DNA of 64,000 nucleotides from G965222335 sp965222335 (GCA_965222335.1 OZ244944.1:1-64000), one strand, 5' to 3'. Counted from the stretch's first letter, positions 8,901-18,558 are shown. Numbers and translations: made by a program. The notes: generated from the sequence alone by a model not told the origin.

Positions 8901-9782
8901 CTACAGGGTCAGCAGCCTGCGCAGAAAGCTGTCCTGGGAACGTTGCTGCTCGCGTACCCGCAACAGTTCCGCCAGCTGTTGCTCAATCTGCTCGGCAACC
9001 TGGTTCCGCAATTTGCGCTGCTGCGCCGCGGTCGGTGTGCGCCCGCGGTAGGCGGACAGGTCTACCGGTTCGCCGAAGCCCAGGAAACAGCGCTGCGGGC
9101 GAGGTAGCAGCGTTCCCAGGCTGCCCCGGGGAACGGGTGGCAGCATGTCGGTTCGGGTATCCTTGGCGAGCAGGCCCAGGCGCCGGAGCAGTGTGCCGAG
9201 GTGGCTGTCGGGCAGGTCCGCGCCCTCAATCAGGTGCTCGTAAAACTCGTCCGGCCCCACCAGGCCGAAGGGCATGATGGTATAGCCGTGACGTGCCGCC
9301 AGGCGCACGAATCCGTAGCGTTCTTTCCACTGCAACTCGTATCTGGCGCTCGCGGGCTTGACCGCCTCGTGGGCGCCGCCGGGAAACACCAGCAGGTCTT
9401 CCCCGGCCACCATCAGCGCCTCGCAGACGGCGGGGTGCCCCATGACCGCGCCGCGGGCGAGGAGGGCGTCGCCCAGCTGGCGGTTGCTCCACAGGAACTT
9501 GTCCCCCATGGGACGCGGTCCGCGTCCGAGTTCCTTCAGCAGTAGCGGCCCGATCACCAGGCCGTCCAGGGCGAACAGGGAATGGTTGCCAACGAACAGG
9601 CAGGGCTGGCCGGGGATGCGTTCCGCGTGCAGGATCTGCGGCCTGAACAGCAGCTTGATCGCGCGGTAGGCCAGCTCCAGCTCGCGGCCGTGTAGCGGTT
9701 CGGAGCGCAGCGCGGTCTCGATATGCGCCGCCAGTGCGTCGCCCGCCAGGGGGTCGTGATCCTGGGAAAAATTGATCGGCAT
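8901..9782 (-). CDS. Lysophospholipid acyltransferase-like (MGAT-type) protein
   Basis: A 293-residue acyltransferase of the LPLAT superfamily, MGAT/DGAT-like branch. The catalytic block is VGNHSLFALDG (N66, H67, D73), and the acceptor-site block is VFPGGAHE (133-139), the FPGG signature of this branch. I chose the ATG at 9782, preceded by AGGGAA; the open frame continues 39 codons upstream, but that part overlaps the ptsP end and has no family similarity. It probably esterifies a lysolipid or neutral lipid with acyl-CoA at the inner membrane. It follows ptsP on the same strand after 55 bases and may be co-transcribed with it. Confidence 0.8.
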   Translation of the reverse strand: MPINFSQDHDPLAGDALAAHIETALRSEPLHGRELELAYRAIKLLFRPQILHAERIPGQPCLFVGNHSLFALDGLVIGPLLLKELGRGPRPMGDKFLWSNRQLGDALLARGAVMGHPAVCEALMVAGEDLLVFPGGAHEAVKPASARYELQWKERYGFVRLAARHGYTIMPFGLVGPDEFYEHLIEGADLPDSHLGTLLRRLGLLAKDTRTDMLPPVPRGSLGTLLPRPQRCFLGFGEPVDLSAYRGRTPTAAQQRKLRNQVAEQIEQQLAELLRVREQQRSQDSFLRRLLTL

Positions 9783-9837
9783 CGGCTTCCCTGTAAATGC
9801 TTGAGCCTGGATTATACCGGCTGCCGCCGGGGCGGGG

Positions 9838-12081
9838 CTATTCGCTCCCCAGCAGGCGTCCCAGGCCGCGCTCCCGCAGGGCCTGCTCCAGGACCGCACG
9901 GATATCGTCCGCGTGTTCCCCGGTGAGCGCTTGCTGGGCGAGATCTGCCGCGTCCCGCGCCGAGAGGGAGCGCAGCAGCCATTTGATCCGTGGAATTTTC
10001 GAGGCGCTCATACTCAGGGTGTGTATCCCCAGCCCCGCCAGCACCACCACGGCGGCGGGGTCGGACGCCATCTCACCGCACAGGCTGAGGGGCAGCCCGC
10101 TGGCCTTCGCGCTGGCAGCAATGCGCGCGATCTCGCGCAGAACAGCTGGGTGCAGGTGGTCGTAGGCAGCGGCGACCCGGGGATTATTGCGATCCAGCGC
10201 CAGCAGGTACTGGCTGAGGTCATTGGAGCCAATGGAAACAAAGTCCAGGCGGCTTGCCCATGTAGGCAGCAGGGAGATTGCCGCTGGCACCTCCACCATG
10301 ATCCCCACCGGGGGGCGACGCGCACTGATACCTTCTTCCGCGAGCTGCTTGAGGGCGTCGTCCAGCAATTCGGCAAAACGTATGATCTCGCCGGTATTGC
10401 TCACCATGGGCAAAAGGATATGCATATTGTCCGCATCTCCGGCGGCCCGCAGCATCGCCCGTAGCTGCGTCATCAGCAGGGCGCTATTGTCCAGGCAGAA
10501 GCGGATGCCGCGCCAGCCCAGGGCGGGGTTGTCCTCGCGAATAGGAAAGTAGGGCAGGGGCTTGTCACCGCCGATATCCAGGGTGCGCATATAGACCGGA
10601 CGACCCGCGTAGGCCTTGAGGACCTGGGCGTAGATCGCTTCCTGTTCGTCCTCGGACGGGAAGCTGTCGCTGATCATGAAGGGCATTTCCGTGCGGTACA
10701 GGCCGACGCCCTCGGCACCATTGGCGATCCCCGGGGAGATGTCCGCGAGCAGGCCGGTGTTGGCAAACAGCCGGACCCGCTGCCCGTCCGTGGTGGTCGC
10801 GGGTTGCTCGACGAGTTCTGCCAGCTCCCCGCGCAGGTTCTGCTCCGCTTCCTGCAGGCGCCGGAATTCACCCAGGACGGTCGACGGTGGATGCAGAATG
10901 ACCTGCCCCGTATTGCCGTCCACCACCAGCTCATCCCCATTGCTGAGGTTGCGTATGGCGCCGGTACCCATGACCGCGGGCACGCCCAGGGCGTTGGCCA
11001 GCACCGCGGTGTGCGACAGGGACGAGCCCTCGTAGCAGACGATGCCCTGCAGGCGGTCAGGGTCGCAGGAGGCGATATCGGAAACGCTCACCCGGTTGCC
11101 CACCAGTACCACTGCGGGTTCTTCGACCTGGCTCTCGCTGCTGTCGCCACTGGTCAGGGTGCTGTAGAGCTTGTTGCCCAGGTGGTGGATGTCCTCATGG
11201 CGTGCCCGCAGGTAGGGGTCTTCCATTGCCAGGAACAGGTCGGCGAAGTGCTGCACGGTCTGGCGCAGGGCGCCGGGCAGCCACTGACCTGCGCGAATGG
11301 CATCGGTCACGCCCCGGTGCAGGCGGGTGTCCGAGAGCAGCAGCTGATAGGCATTGAATACCGCGGCGACACTGTCGGAGAGCTCGGTTCCAAGTGCGCG
11401 CCGCTCCTCGTCCACTTCCTCGCGAACCTGGCGCAGGGAGTCTTCCCACTGTTCAAGGGCCGCGTCGATATCCTCGCAGGCCTTGTCCGGTACCTGGTAG
11501 AGGTCGACCTGGTCGCACTGGACCACGGCGCCGATGCCGATTCCCGGAGCCCCCTTGACCCCCTTCATCCTGCGGGTGGCGCTCTGCCCGCTGTTGAGTG
11601 AACTGGCGTCGGCGGGCAGCACCAGGGCGAGCTGGGTCGACAGGGTCACCAGGAATGCCAGCTCCTCCTCGGTCATCAAGCGACCTTCGGCGGATTGCAC
11701 CACCAGCACGCCAATCACCCCGCCGGCGCGCACCAGGGGGACCCCGCAGAATGACGCGTAGGCCTCCTCGTGGGTCTCGGCAACGTAGCGGAAATCCGGG
11801 TGGGATGCCGCGTCCGCGATATTCACCGGGTGCCGGCTGCGTGCGGCCAGGCCTACCAGGCCGGTGCCCTCCGGCAGCAGCGTGTGGCCGACCGCGCGGG
11901 GGTCGAGGCCGTGACTCGCTGCCAGCAGCATGGAGTGGTCGGCCTGGGAAATGTACAGGCTGCACACGTCGACGCCGGTGGCGCGATGGATCGCTTCCAC
12001 GATCAGCGCGACCTGCTCCTGTGCGCTGACCGCCTGGGAGGCGGCTTGCACGATGCGGGTCAATTCCAGAAGGGGGTTCAT
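9838..12081 (-). CDS. ptsP: Phosphoenolpyruvate-protein phosphotransferase PtsP (enzyme I-Ntr)
   Basis: A 747-residue first enzyme of the nitrogen phosphotransferase system. It takes phosphate from PEP onto a histidine and passes it to NPr and then EIIA-Ntr, signalling nitrogen and potassium status. An N-terminal GAF domain (about 5-155) is followed by the PEP-utiliser N-domain, the phosphohistidine loop GSSLSHTA (H357), and the C-terminal TIM barrel with MRTLDIGGDKPLPY and SIGSNDLSQY. The start at 12081 (MNPLLELTRIVQAAS) matches family proteins; the 12 upstream in-frame codons do not. In many gammaproteobacteria the RNA pyrophosphohydrolase gene rppH precedes ptsP; here the divergent neighbour is a short-chain dehydrogenase. 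Confidence 0.95.
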   Translation of the reverse strand: MNPLLELTRIVQAASQAVSAQEQVALIVEAIHRATGVDVCSLYISQADHSMLLAASHGLDPRAVGHTLLPEGTGLVGLAARSRHPVNIADAASHPDFRYVAETHEEAYASFCGVPLVRAGGVIGVLVVQSAEGRLMTEEELAFLVTLSTQLALVLPADASSLNSGQSATRRMKGVKGAPGIGIGAVVQCDQVDLYQVPDKACEDIDAALEQWEDSLRQVREEVDEERRALGTELSDSVAAVFNAYQLLLSDTRLHRGVTDAIRAGQWLPGALRQTVQHFADLFLAMEDPYLRARHEDIHHLGNKLYSTLTSGDSSESQVEEPAVVLVGNRVSVSDIASCDPDRLQGIVCYEGSSLSHTAVLANALGVPAVMGTGAIRNLSNGDELVVDGNTGQVILHPPSTVLGEFRRLQEAEQNLRGELAELVEQPATTTDGQRVRLFANTGLLADISPGIANGAEGVGLYRTEMPFMISDSFPSEDEQEAIYAQVLKAYAGRPVYMRTLDIGGDKPLPYFPIREDNPALGWRGIRFCLDNSALLMTQLRAMLRAAGDADNMHILLPMVSNTGEIIRFAELLDDALKQLAEEGISARRPPVGIMVEVPAAISLLPTWASRLDFVSIGSNDLSQYLLALDRNNPRVAAAYDHLHPAVLREIARIAASAKASGLPLSLCGEMASDPAAVVVLAGLGIHTLSMSASKIPRIKWLLRSLSARDAADLAQQALTGEHADDIRAVLEQALRERGLGRLLGSE

Positions 12082-12117
12082 GTGCCTATTGTGCAGTGCT
12101 AGTGGAAGCCAGCGCAA

Positions 12118-12145
12118 TTGGATACAGTGCGGAAAGGTCTACATT
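12118..12145 (+). promoter_or_regulatory. Candidate promoter for the SDR/MDR gene pair
   Basis: TTGGAT at 12118-12123 and TACATT at 12140-12145, spacing 16, lie in the 100-base divergent interval between ptsP and the dehydrogenase. A GGGGGAG ribosome site precedes the ATG at 12182. Confidence 0.4.
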
Positions 12146-12181
12146 GTTCACAAGTGCCTTAATTGAAGGGGGAGAGCAAAG

Positions 12182-13033
12182 ATGCAGGGAAAGACGGTGG
12201 CGATCAGCGGTCCGACCGCGGGAATAGGTCGCGAGACGGCCAGGCATCTGGCCGGGCAGGGGGCTGAGCTTATCCTGCTTTGCCGCAGCCCCGACAAGGG
12301 CGAGGCCCTGGCGGAGGAGATCGCCACCTCGGGCAACCGTCGCCCCACGGTTATCGAGATGGATATGGCCTCCCTCGCGAGCGTGAGGGCCGCGGGCGAG
12401 GCGATCCTGGCCCGGGACGTTCCGCTCGACGTGCTCCTGAACAATGCCGGCGTGGTCAATACCCAACGGCTCGAGAGCGTGGATGGCTTTGAGGAGACCC
12501 TGGCGGTCAATCATCTCGCGCCTTTCCTGCTCACCGGCCTGGTGATGCCGGCACTGCAGGCGGCCCCCGCTGCGAGGATAGTGAACGTCTCCTCCGGGGC
12601 GCATCACTTCGTGCGTGGCATGGGCTTTGATGATATGCAGGCGGAGAAAGGCTATCGCACCTTTCGCGAGTACGGCCGCTCCAAGCTGGCCAACCTGCTG
12701 TTTACCCTGGAGCTCGCGCGGCGCCTTGAGGGAACGCCAATGACCGTCAACAGCCTGCACCCGGGCGCGGTTTCCACTTCCCTGGGCACCCAGAACGGCG
12801 GCCTGCTCAGCAGCGTCCTGCCGTTGCTGCTGAAGCCCTTCTTTCGCTCGCCGGCGCAGGGTGCAGAGACTTCCATTTTCCTTGCATCCAGTCCCGCCGT
12901 GGAAGGCGTGAGCGGCCAGTATTTCGTGAACTGCAAGGCGGTGAAACCCAAGCCCTGGGCCCTGGACGAGGAGGCAGCGACGCGCCTTTGGCAGTTCAGT
13001 GAAGACTGCGTGGGGTTTACATATCCGGTATAG
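12182..13033 (+). CDS. Short-chain dehydrogenase/reductase (retinol dehydrogenase-like)
   Basis: A 283-residue classical-type SDR. The nucleotide-binding turn is SGPTAGIG (residues 9-16), followed by NNAG (87-90), N110, S138 and the catalytic Y164-G-R-S-K168. The sequence around LCRSPDKGEALAEEI and MDMASLASVRA is typical of the retinol dehydrogenase / WW-oxidoreductase-like subgroup, which usually prefers NADP(H). It probably oxidises or reduces a hydrophobic alcohol or ketone in the cytoplasm. The next gene, 45 bases downstream, encodes a zinc-free medium-chain dehydrogenase, so a shared lipid or xenobiotic pathway is possible but not shown. Confidence 0.85.
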   Translation: MQGKTVAISGPTAGIGRETARHLAGQGAELILLCRSPDKGEALAEEIATSGNRRPTVIEMDMASLASVRAAGEAILARDVPLDVLLNNAGVVNTQRLESVDGFEETLAVNHLAPFLLTGLVMPALQAAPAARIVNVSSGAHHFVRGMGFDDMQAEKGYRTFREYGRSKLANLLFTLELARRLEGTPMTVNSLHPGAVSTSLGTQNGGLLSSVLPLLLKPFFRSPAQGAETSIFLASSPAVEGVSGQYFVNCKAVKPKPWALDEEAATRLWQFSEDCVGFTYPV

Positions 13034-13078
13034 TGCGGTCCGGAATCCAATTGCATACAACAGCAGGAGATCAGGCCG

Positions 13079-14203
13079 ATGAACCGTGGACTACAGCTGC
13101 GCTCGCTCGTAACCGAAGACGGCAAACTGGAGTTGTCACTCCAGGAGGTGGAGGTGCCACAGCCAGGACCTGATGAGGTCCTGGTGCGGATCGACGCATC
13201 GCCCCTGAACCCGTCCGATCTCGCCCTGCTGACGGCCTTCGCGGACCTGGACACCGCGCGCCAGGAAGGCTCTGCGGAGCGTCCCGTCATCACGGCGGAT
13301 ATCCCCGCGGCGGCCATGCGCCTGCTGCAGGGACGCGTCGGGCAGTCAATGCCGGTGGGGAACGAGGGTGCCGGTGAAGTGGTGGCAGCGGGTTCCTCCG
13401 ATGCGGCCCAGGCCCTGATGGGGAAAATAGTGGGTGCTTTTGGCGGCGAAATGTACGCCGAGTACCGCTGCGTGAATGCCATGCAGTGCCTGCCGCTGGA
13501 GGCGGGTACCACCGCGGTGCAGGGCGCTTCCTGTTTCGTCAACCCGATGACCGCCCTGGGCATGACCGCGACCATGCGCATGGAGAACCACACCGCGCTG
13601 GTGCACACTGCCGCGGCCTCCAATCTTGGGCAGATGCTCAACCGCCTGTGCCAGGCAGACGACATCCCCCTGATCAATATCGTACGCAAGACCGAGCAGG
13701 CCGAACTGCTAGAGGGTCTGGGCGCGAGCTACGTGGTCAATTCCAGCGAGGATGATTTTCTGCCGCAGCTGACCGAGATGATCGCCGAGACCGGTGCGAC
13801 CCTGGCCTTTGACGCTACCGGCGGCGGCAAGCTGGCGAGCCAGATCCTGGGCTGCATGGAAACAGCGGCGGCACGCAAGATGACCGAGTACAACCGCTAC
13901 GGTTCGGATACCTACAAGCAGGTCTATATCTACGGCGGCCTGGACCTGTCGCCAACGGTGCTGCATCGTAACTTCGGCTTTGCCTGGGGCGTGGGGGGAT
14001 GGCTGCTGCCACACTTCCTGCAGCGCGCTGGCATCGAGAAAATGCTGGAGATGCGTGCCCGTGTTGCCCGCGAGATCGATTCCACCTTCGCCAGCCACTA
14101 CAACCGCGAAGTGAGCCTGGCCGGGGCGCTGGACCTGGATGCCCTGAAAGCCTACAGCCGCCAGGCCACTGGCGAGAAGTACCTGATTCGACCCGGGCAG
14201 TAG
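13079..14203 (+). CDS. Medium-chain dehydrogenase/reductase (quinone oxidoreductase-like)
   Basis: A 374-residue MDR superfamily protein. The N-terminal GroES-like domain contains VPQPGPDEVLVRIDASPLNPSDL and GNEGAGEVVAAG; the nucleotide-binding domain has TAAASNLGQML in place of the usual GxGxxG, with an adjacent IVRKTEQAELL strand. No structural or catalytic zinc cysteine cluster is present, so it fits the zinc-independent quinone/enoyl reductase group rather than alcohol dehydrogenases. A Shine-Dalgarno AGGAG lies 10 bases before the ATG. It is probably transcribed with the upstream SDR. The substrate is unknown. Confidence 0.8.
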   Translation: MNRGLQLRSLVTEDGKLELSLQEVEVPQPGPDEVLVRIDASPLNPSDLALLTAFADLDTARQEGSAERPVITADIPAAAMRLLQGRVGQSMPVGNEGAGEVVAAGSSDAAQALMGKIVGAFGGEMYAEYRCVNAMQCLPLEAGTTAVQGASCFVNPMTALGMTATMRMENHTALVHTAAASNLGQMLNRLCQADDIPLINIVRKTEQAELLEGLGASYVVNSSEDDFLPQLTEMIAETGATLAFDATGGGKLASQILGCMETAAARKMTEYNRYGSDTYKQVYIYGGLDLSPTVLHRNFGFAWGVGGWLLPHFLQRAGIEKMLEMRARVAREIDSTFASHYNREVSLAGALDLDALKAYSRQATGEKYLIRPGQ

Positions 14204-14214
14204 GCCCGCATGCA

Positions 14215-15687
14215 CTAGCTCGCGGCGCGGTGGGGTAGGGCCGCTGCGGTGGAGTTGCACAGTAACTCACAGTAGCGGCTTTCAATCCGGTGGCAGGCCT
14301 GACGTACCGAGCCCATGGCCTGTGGGTCTTCGGGCGGCAGAACGGTGATGCGGATGGTTGCCGGCCGGACCAGGAAACCACCCTTGGGCAGGGCGTCTTT
14401 CACGTTGTGCAGGACGATGGGCACCACGGGCACCTTCGCCTTGCGGGCGAGGTAAAAGGCACCGTGTTTGAAGGGCTGGATATTGCCCAGGGTGCTGCGG
14501 GTACCCTCCGGCGCGATGACCAGGGAGCGCCCGCTCGCCAGTACCGCCAGCGCACGCTGCAGGACCGCGGCCTGGTCCTGGTCCTGCCGCGATACGAATA
14601 TGGTATCCGCGTGTTTCAACAGGGGCCCGAGTAGCGGGTTGGAAGCCATCTCCTGCTTGCAGAAGGGGACCACGTCACCGCGCAGGAGATGGGCGAGTAC
14701 CACCGCATCCAGCAGGCTCTGGTGGTTAAAAATATAAATGGCCGGGCGCTGTGATCTGAGGTGTTCCTGCCCCTCGATCTCAAACTCCAGGCCGGCGAAG
14801 CCGCTGCCAAGATCCCCCAGCAGCTGGGTCATCCGGTTGGCGTTGTCGAAGGCGCCGAGCCCCAGACGCTTGCCCACGCCGCCGATCAGCGTGGTTGCCG
14901 CCACCGCCTGGGTGGTCATCGCCGTGCGTATGATGGATTCAATATTGGGGCGGCCGCGAGAGGCAAATTTGAGGGTCGGCCAGCGCTGGGCTCGCGCCTG
15001 TGCGCCCAGGGCATCTGAGGGATTGACCGCAACCGGGTGCCCGACTTCCCGCAGCAGGGGCAGGTCTGCGCTGGAATCGGTATAGAACCAGCAGTCCCCG
15101 AGCCTGGCCTGTTGTTCCCTGGCCACGCGCCGGGCGGCGAGTGCCTTGCCCTCGCCGTAGCACATGGGGCTTATGACCTTGCCGGTGAAGCGCCCGTCGA
15201 TCACCTCCAGGCGGGTGCAGCGAACGTCCTCGATGCCCAGAACCCGGGCCACCGGCGCCACCTGGTAGCTGCTGGCGGCGGTGACGATCACCAGGTGATG
15301 TCCTGCAGCGCGGTGTGCCTCCACCAGGCTGATGGCCTCGCGGTAAAGGCTGCGGGCCAGGCTGCGCTGGTAGGCCTGCTCGCCCAGTTCGTACAGGCTG
15401 TCTTCGCTGATGCCGGTCAGGCTGCGGCTGAGCCGGCGCACCAGCTTGTGGTAGCTGCCACCGCTGCCATTTGCCTGCTGCCGCGCCAGGGCGCGCATCA
15501 ATTTCGCAGTCTGTCTCAACTCACCGCGGGTTGCCCCGCGCCGCGCCGTCTCCCAGGCCAGGGCAACAATGGAATAGCCGGCGATCAGGGTACCGTCCAG
15601 GTCAAAGAACGCGACCCGCGGGGACGCTTTGCGCTCGCCGTCGCTGCTGATCTTGCCCAGGTGCTGTTCCAGGCTGCTGTTGCTCAT
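14215..15687 (-). CDS. HAD-IB phosphatase fused to 1-acylglycerol-3-phosphate acyltransferase
   Basis: A two-domain protein of about 490 residues. The N-terminal HAD-IB phosphatase (SerB-like) begins with FFDLDGTL (nucleophile D29, acid D31) and ends with DSSADLPLL. The C-terminal PlsC-like domain has FNHQSLLDA (about 320-328) and APEGTRS (about 392-398), the two acyltransferase catalytic blocks. Such fusions are thought to link acylation of lysophosphatidate with dephosphorylation of a lipid or head-group intermediate in membrane lipid synthesis. I prefer the ATG at 15687, preceded by GGTGA at 7 bases, over an in-frame ATG at 15702. It converges with the MDR gene. Confidence 0.85.
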   Translation of the reverse strand: MSNSSLEQHLGKISSDGERKASPRVAFFDLDGTLIAGYSIVALAWETARRGATRGELRQTAKLMRALARQQANGSGGSYHKLVRRLSRSLTGISEDSLYELGEQAYQRSLARSLYREAISLVEAHRAAGHHLVIVTAASSYQVAPVARVLGIEDVRCTRLEVIDGRFTGKVISPMCYGEGKALAARRVAREQQARLGDCWFYTDSSADLPLLREVGHPVAVNPSDALGAQARAQRWPTLKFASRGRPNIESIIRTAMTTQAVAATTLIGGVGKRLGLGAFDNANRMTQLLGDLGSGFAGLEFEIEGQEHLRSQRPAIYIFNHQSLLDAVVLAHLLRGDVVPFCKQEMASNPLLGPLLKHADTIFVSRQDQDQAAVLQRALAVLASGRSLVIAPEGTRSTLGNIQPFKHGAFYLARKAKVPVVPIVLHNVKDALPKGGFLVRPATIRITVLPPEDPQAMGSVRQACHRIESRYCELLCNSTAAALPHRAAS

Positions 15688-15724
15688 ATCGCTCTCACCC
15701 ATTGGTGGGGCTTTTCACCCCTTT

Positions 15725-15745
15725 CAATAAATGTGGTGCAATAAA
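15725..15745 (-). promoter_or_regulatory. Direct repeat upstream of the HAD-acyltransferase gene
   Basis: Two copies of TTTATTG (minus strand), 14 bases apart, lie 38-58 bases upstream of the chosen start. They could contribute a -10 element or a binding site. The surrounding divergent interval 15688-15966 contains no other gene that I can support. Confidence 0.25.
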
Positions 15746-15954
15746 CCTGCCATTGCTGCGGAAAGGATAACTATTGCAGGTGACAGCCCGGTGACGCGGC
15801 GCTGCAGGTCCCCGCGGCGCAGGACGCTCGCACCAGGCCGCGGCAGCCCGCACCAAGACAGTGCGCGCTAGACCGGGGCGTGCTGAGTCGGGGGCCGCCA
15901 ATCGGGGCCGGGTTTGGTGATGGGCGGGTCGTGGCCTTGCGCACAGGCCTCGGC

Positions 15955-15960
15955 TACTAT
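15955..15960 (+). promoter_or_regulatory. Candidate -10 element immediately before hrpB
   Basis: TACTAT at 15955-15960 ends six bases before the hrpB ATG at 15967. If it is used, transcription would begin at or within a base or two of the start codon, implying a leaderless message. No convincing -35 at 16-18 bases is seen. Confidence 0.3.
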
Positions 15961-15966
15961 GGCGCC

Positions 15967-18558
15967 ATGTCCGCTATCCCTGTACCTGACCTGCCCATTG
16001 CCGAAGTGCTGCCCGCGCTCAGCGCCGCCCTGGCGGCGCGGGATGAGGTGGTGCTGCAGGCACCGCCCGGAGCGGGTAAGACGACCCAGGTACCGCTGAC
16101 CCTGCTCGGGGAGGACTGGCTGGGCGATCGCGCGATACTGCTGGTCCAGCCCCGGCGCCTGGCGGCCCGCACCGCCGCAATGCGGATGGCGGCGACCCTG
16201 GGTGAGGCGGTGGGCGAGACGGTGGGCTACCGTATCCGTCTGGATACCTGCGTGAGCCAGCACACCCGGATTGAGGTGATTACCGAGGGCGTGCTGACCC
16301 GGCGCCTGCAGGGGGACCCTTCCCTGCAGGGGGTCGGCCTGGTGATCTTCGACGAGTTTCACGAGCGCAATCTCGATTCCGACCTGGGCCTGGCATTGTC
16401 CCTGCAGGCCAGGGAACTGTTTGCAGACGACCGGGCGCGGCTCAAGCTACTGGTCATGTCGGCGACGCTCGATGGCCTGGCCGTTAGCGAACTCCTGGAC
16501 GATGCCCCGGTGATTACATCCCGTGGCCGCCAGTACCCGGTGGGAATACGCTACGGTGCACCCTACCGACCCCGGGACGGCATCCTGAAAGCCGCCGTGG
16601 GCACGGTCACCCGGGCCCTCGAGGAACAGACGGGCAGCCTGCTGGTGTTCCTGCCCGGGCAGGCGGAGATCCGCCGAGTCGCGCATGCCCTGGGGCAGCG
16701 CCTTGCCGGGGAGGGCAGCGGCGTACAGCTGTGCCCGCTATACGGTGGCCTCTCGCTCAAACGCCAGCAGCAGGCGATCGCACCGGCGCCAGCCGGCACC
16801 CGCAAAGTCGTGCTGGCGACCAATATTGCCGAAACCAGCCTGACCATCGAGGGCATCGATACGGTCATCGACAGCGGTCTTGAACGGGAGGCGCAGTTCG
16901 ATCTGGGCACGGGTGTCACGCGGCTGCATACCCGGCGCATATCCAGGGCCTCGGCGGAGCAGCGCGCGGGCCGCGCGGGGCGGCTTGCGCCGGGTATCTG
17001 CTACCGGCTGTGGAGCGAGGAGCAACAGGCGCAGCTGGTAGAGCAGGGGACGCCGGAAATACAGCGTTCGGATCTTTCCTCGCTGGCGCTACAGCTGCTC
17101 GCCTGGGGCGTGCGTGACCCGGCGGAGCTGGCCTGGCTGGATCTCCCGCCCCCCGCAGCCTATCGCCAGGGGCTGGGCGTGCTGCAGGCGTGTGAGGCGG
17201 TATTCGAGCCGGCGCCCGGCCAGTGGCAGCTCACGCCTCACGGCGTACGGCTGGCGCAGATGCCCCTGCACCCGCGCATGGGCCACATGCTCTTGCTGGG
17301 CTGTGACATTCACGCGGGGGAAACCGCCTGCCTGCTGGCGGCCCTGCTGGCAGAGCGCAATCCGCTGGCAGAGGTTGGCGCCGACATCAACCACAGTCTC
17401 GCGGTATTACTTGGCGAATCGCGCTGTCCGTCAGAGGCACAGGGCTGGTACCGCCGTACCTGGGAGCAGGCGAGACGGTTTGCGCGCGTCTCTACCGCAG
17501 TGCACCGGCCGCGGGATTTCGGACTGAGCGTGCCCGCCGAGGACGTCACCGGCATCCTGCTCGCCGCGGCCTACCCGGATCGTATCGCGCGCCTGCGTGA
17601 GGGTAGCGATCCGGGCGCCTACCAGCTCAGCAACGGGCGCAGCGCCCGCCTGCCTGACAGCGACAGTCTCTGCGGCACGCGCTGGCTGGCGACCGCAGAG
17701 GTTGGCGGGCGCGGTGGTGATGCGCCCGATCGGATTTACAGCGCCAGCCCCCTGGCTCCGGGCAGCTTCGACAGCGTGCTTTCAGGCCTGGTGAGCCAGC
17801 GCGAAGACGTGCGCTGGGATGATCGCGAGGGTCGATTTATTGCCCGCCGGGTGACAGAGGTAGGGCGCCTGCAGCTGGGGGAGGAGGCCCTGGAGGAAAT
17901 CGAACCTGCGGTGCGCGCCCGCGCGGTCGCAGACATGCTGCGTTCGCGCGGCCTTCAGGTCCTGCCCTGGAGCGAAGCCCTGCAGCAGTGGCGGGCGCGG
18001 GTCCTGCTGGCGAGGGAATACTCGGCCCAGGGCGGCGCGGACAATCCCTGGCCGGACCTGTCTGACGCCGCGCTGCTGGCGGAGCTGGATCAGTGGCTGC
18101 TGCCCTGGCTGGAAAATGTACAGTCGCTGCAGGACCTGGCGCGCCTGGATCTCCGCGCTATCCTGCATGCGCGTCTGTCCTGGCCGCAGCCACTTGAGCT
18201 CGAGCGGCTCGCGCCGCAGCGGGTCAACGTGCCCTCGGGCTCAACCGTCGCTATTGACTACTCGCAGACACCGCCGGTGCTGGCGGTCAAGTTGCAGGAG
18301 ATGTTCGGTGTGGAACAGGGGCCGCGCATCTGCGATGGTCGCCTGCCCCTGACCCTGCACCTGCTGTCACCCGCCGGTCGTCCCCTGCAGGTCACCACGG
18401 ATCTCGCCAGTTTCTGGCGCAGTGGCTACCCGGAGGTGCGCCGGGAAATGCGGGGCCGCTATCCGAAGCACCCCTGGCCAGAGGATCCCACGAGCGCCGT
18501 GCCCACCCGGCATACCTCCAAACGCCAGGCAGCAATCAGTGCAGGGAATTCTGGCTGA
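15967..18558 (+). CDS. hrpB: ATP-dependent RNA helicase-like protein HrpB
   Basis: An 863-residue DExH-box helicase of the HrpB type, in the usual 800-870 range. Motif I is APPGAGKTT (32-40), motif II is DEFH (129-132) within IFDEFHERN, motif III is MSATL, and motif VI is QRAGRAGR. The C-terminal part has the HrpB-specific extension ending near YPKHPWPEDP. The start ATG at 15967 gives the family N-terminus (PIAEVLPALSAAL); the 29 codons upstream in frame have no similarity. Its exact RNA role in bacteria is not well established. The last 23 bases overlap the convergent DUF3501 gene. Confidence 0.95.
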   Translation: MSAIPVPDLPIAEVLPALSAALAARDEVVLQAPPGAGKTTQVPLTLLGEDWLGDRAILLVQPRRLAARTAAMRMAATLGEAVGETVGYRIRLDTCVSQHTRIEVITEGVLTRRLQGDPSLQGVGLVIFDEFHERNLDSDLGLALSLQARELFADDRARLKLLVMSATLDGLAVSELLDDAPVITSRGRQYPVGIRYGAPYRPRDGILKAAVGTVTRALEEQTGSLLVFLPGQAEIRRVAHALGQRLAGEGSGVQLCPLYGGLSLKRQQQAIAPAPAGTRKVVLATNIAETSLTIEGIDTVIDSGLEREAQFDLGTGVTRLHTRRISRASAEQRAGRAGRLAPGICYRLWSEEQQAQLVEQGTPEIQRSDLSSLALQLLAWGVRDPAELAWLDLPPPAAYRQGLGVLQACEAVFEPAPGQWQLTPHGVRLAQMPLHPRMGHMLLLGCDIHAGETACLLAALLAERNPLAEVGADINHSLAVLLGESRCPSEAQGWYRRTWEQARRFARVSTAVHRPRDFGLSVPAEDVTGILLAAAYPDRIARLREGSDPGAYQLSNGRSARLPDSDSLCGTRWLATAEVGGRGGDAPDRIYSASPLAPGSFDSVLSGLVSQREDVRWDDREGRFIARRVTEVGRLQLGEEALEEIEPAVRARAVADMLRSRGLQVLPWSEALQQWRARVLLAREYSAQGGADNPWPDLSDAALLAELDQWLLPWLENVQSLQDLARLDLRAILHARLSWPQPLELERLAPQRVNVPSGSTVAIDYSQTPPVLAVKLQEMFGVEQGPRICDGRLPLTLHLLSPAGRPLQVTTDLASFWRSGYPEVRREMRGRYPKHPWPEDPTSAVPTRHTSKRQAAISAGNSG

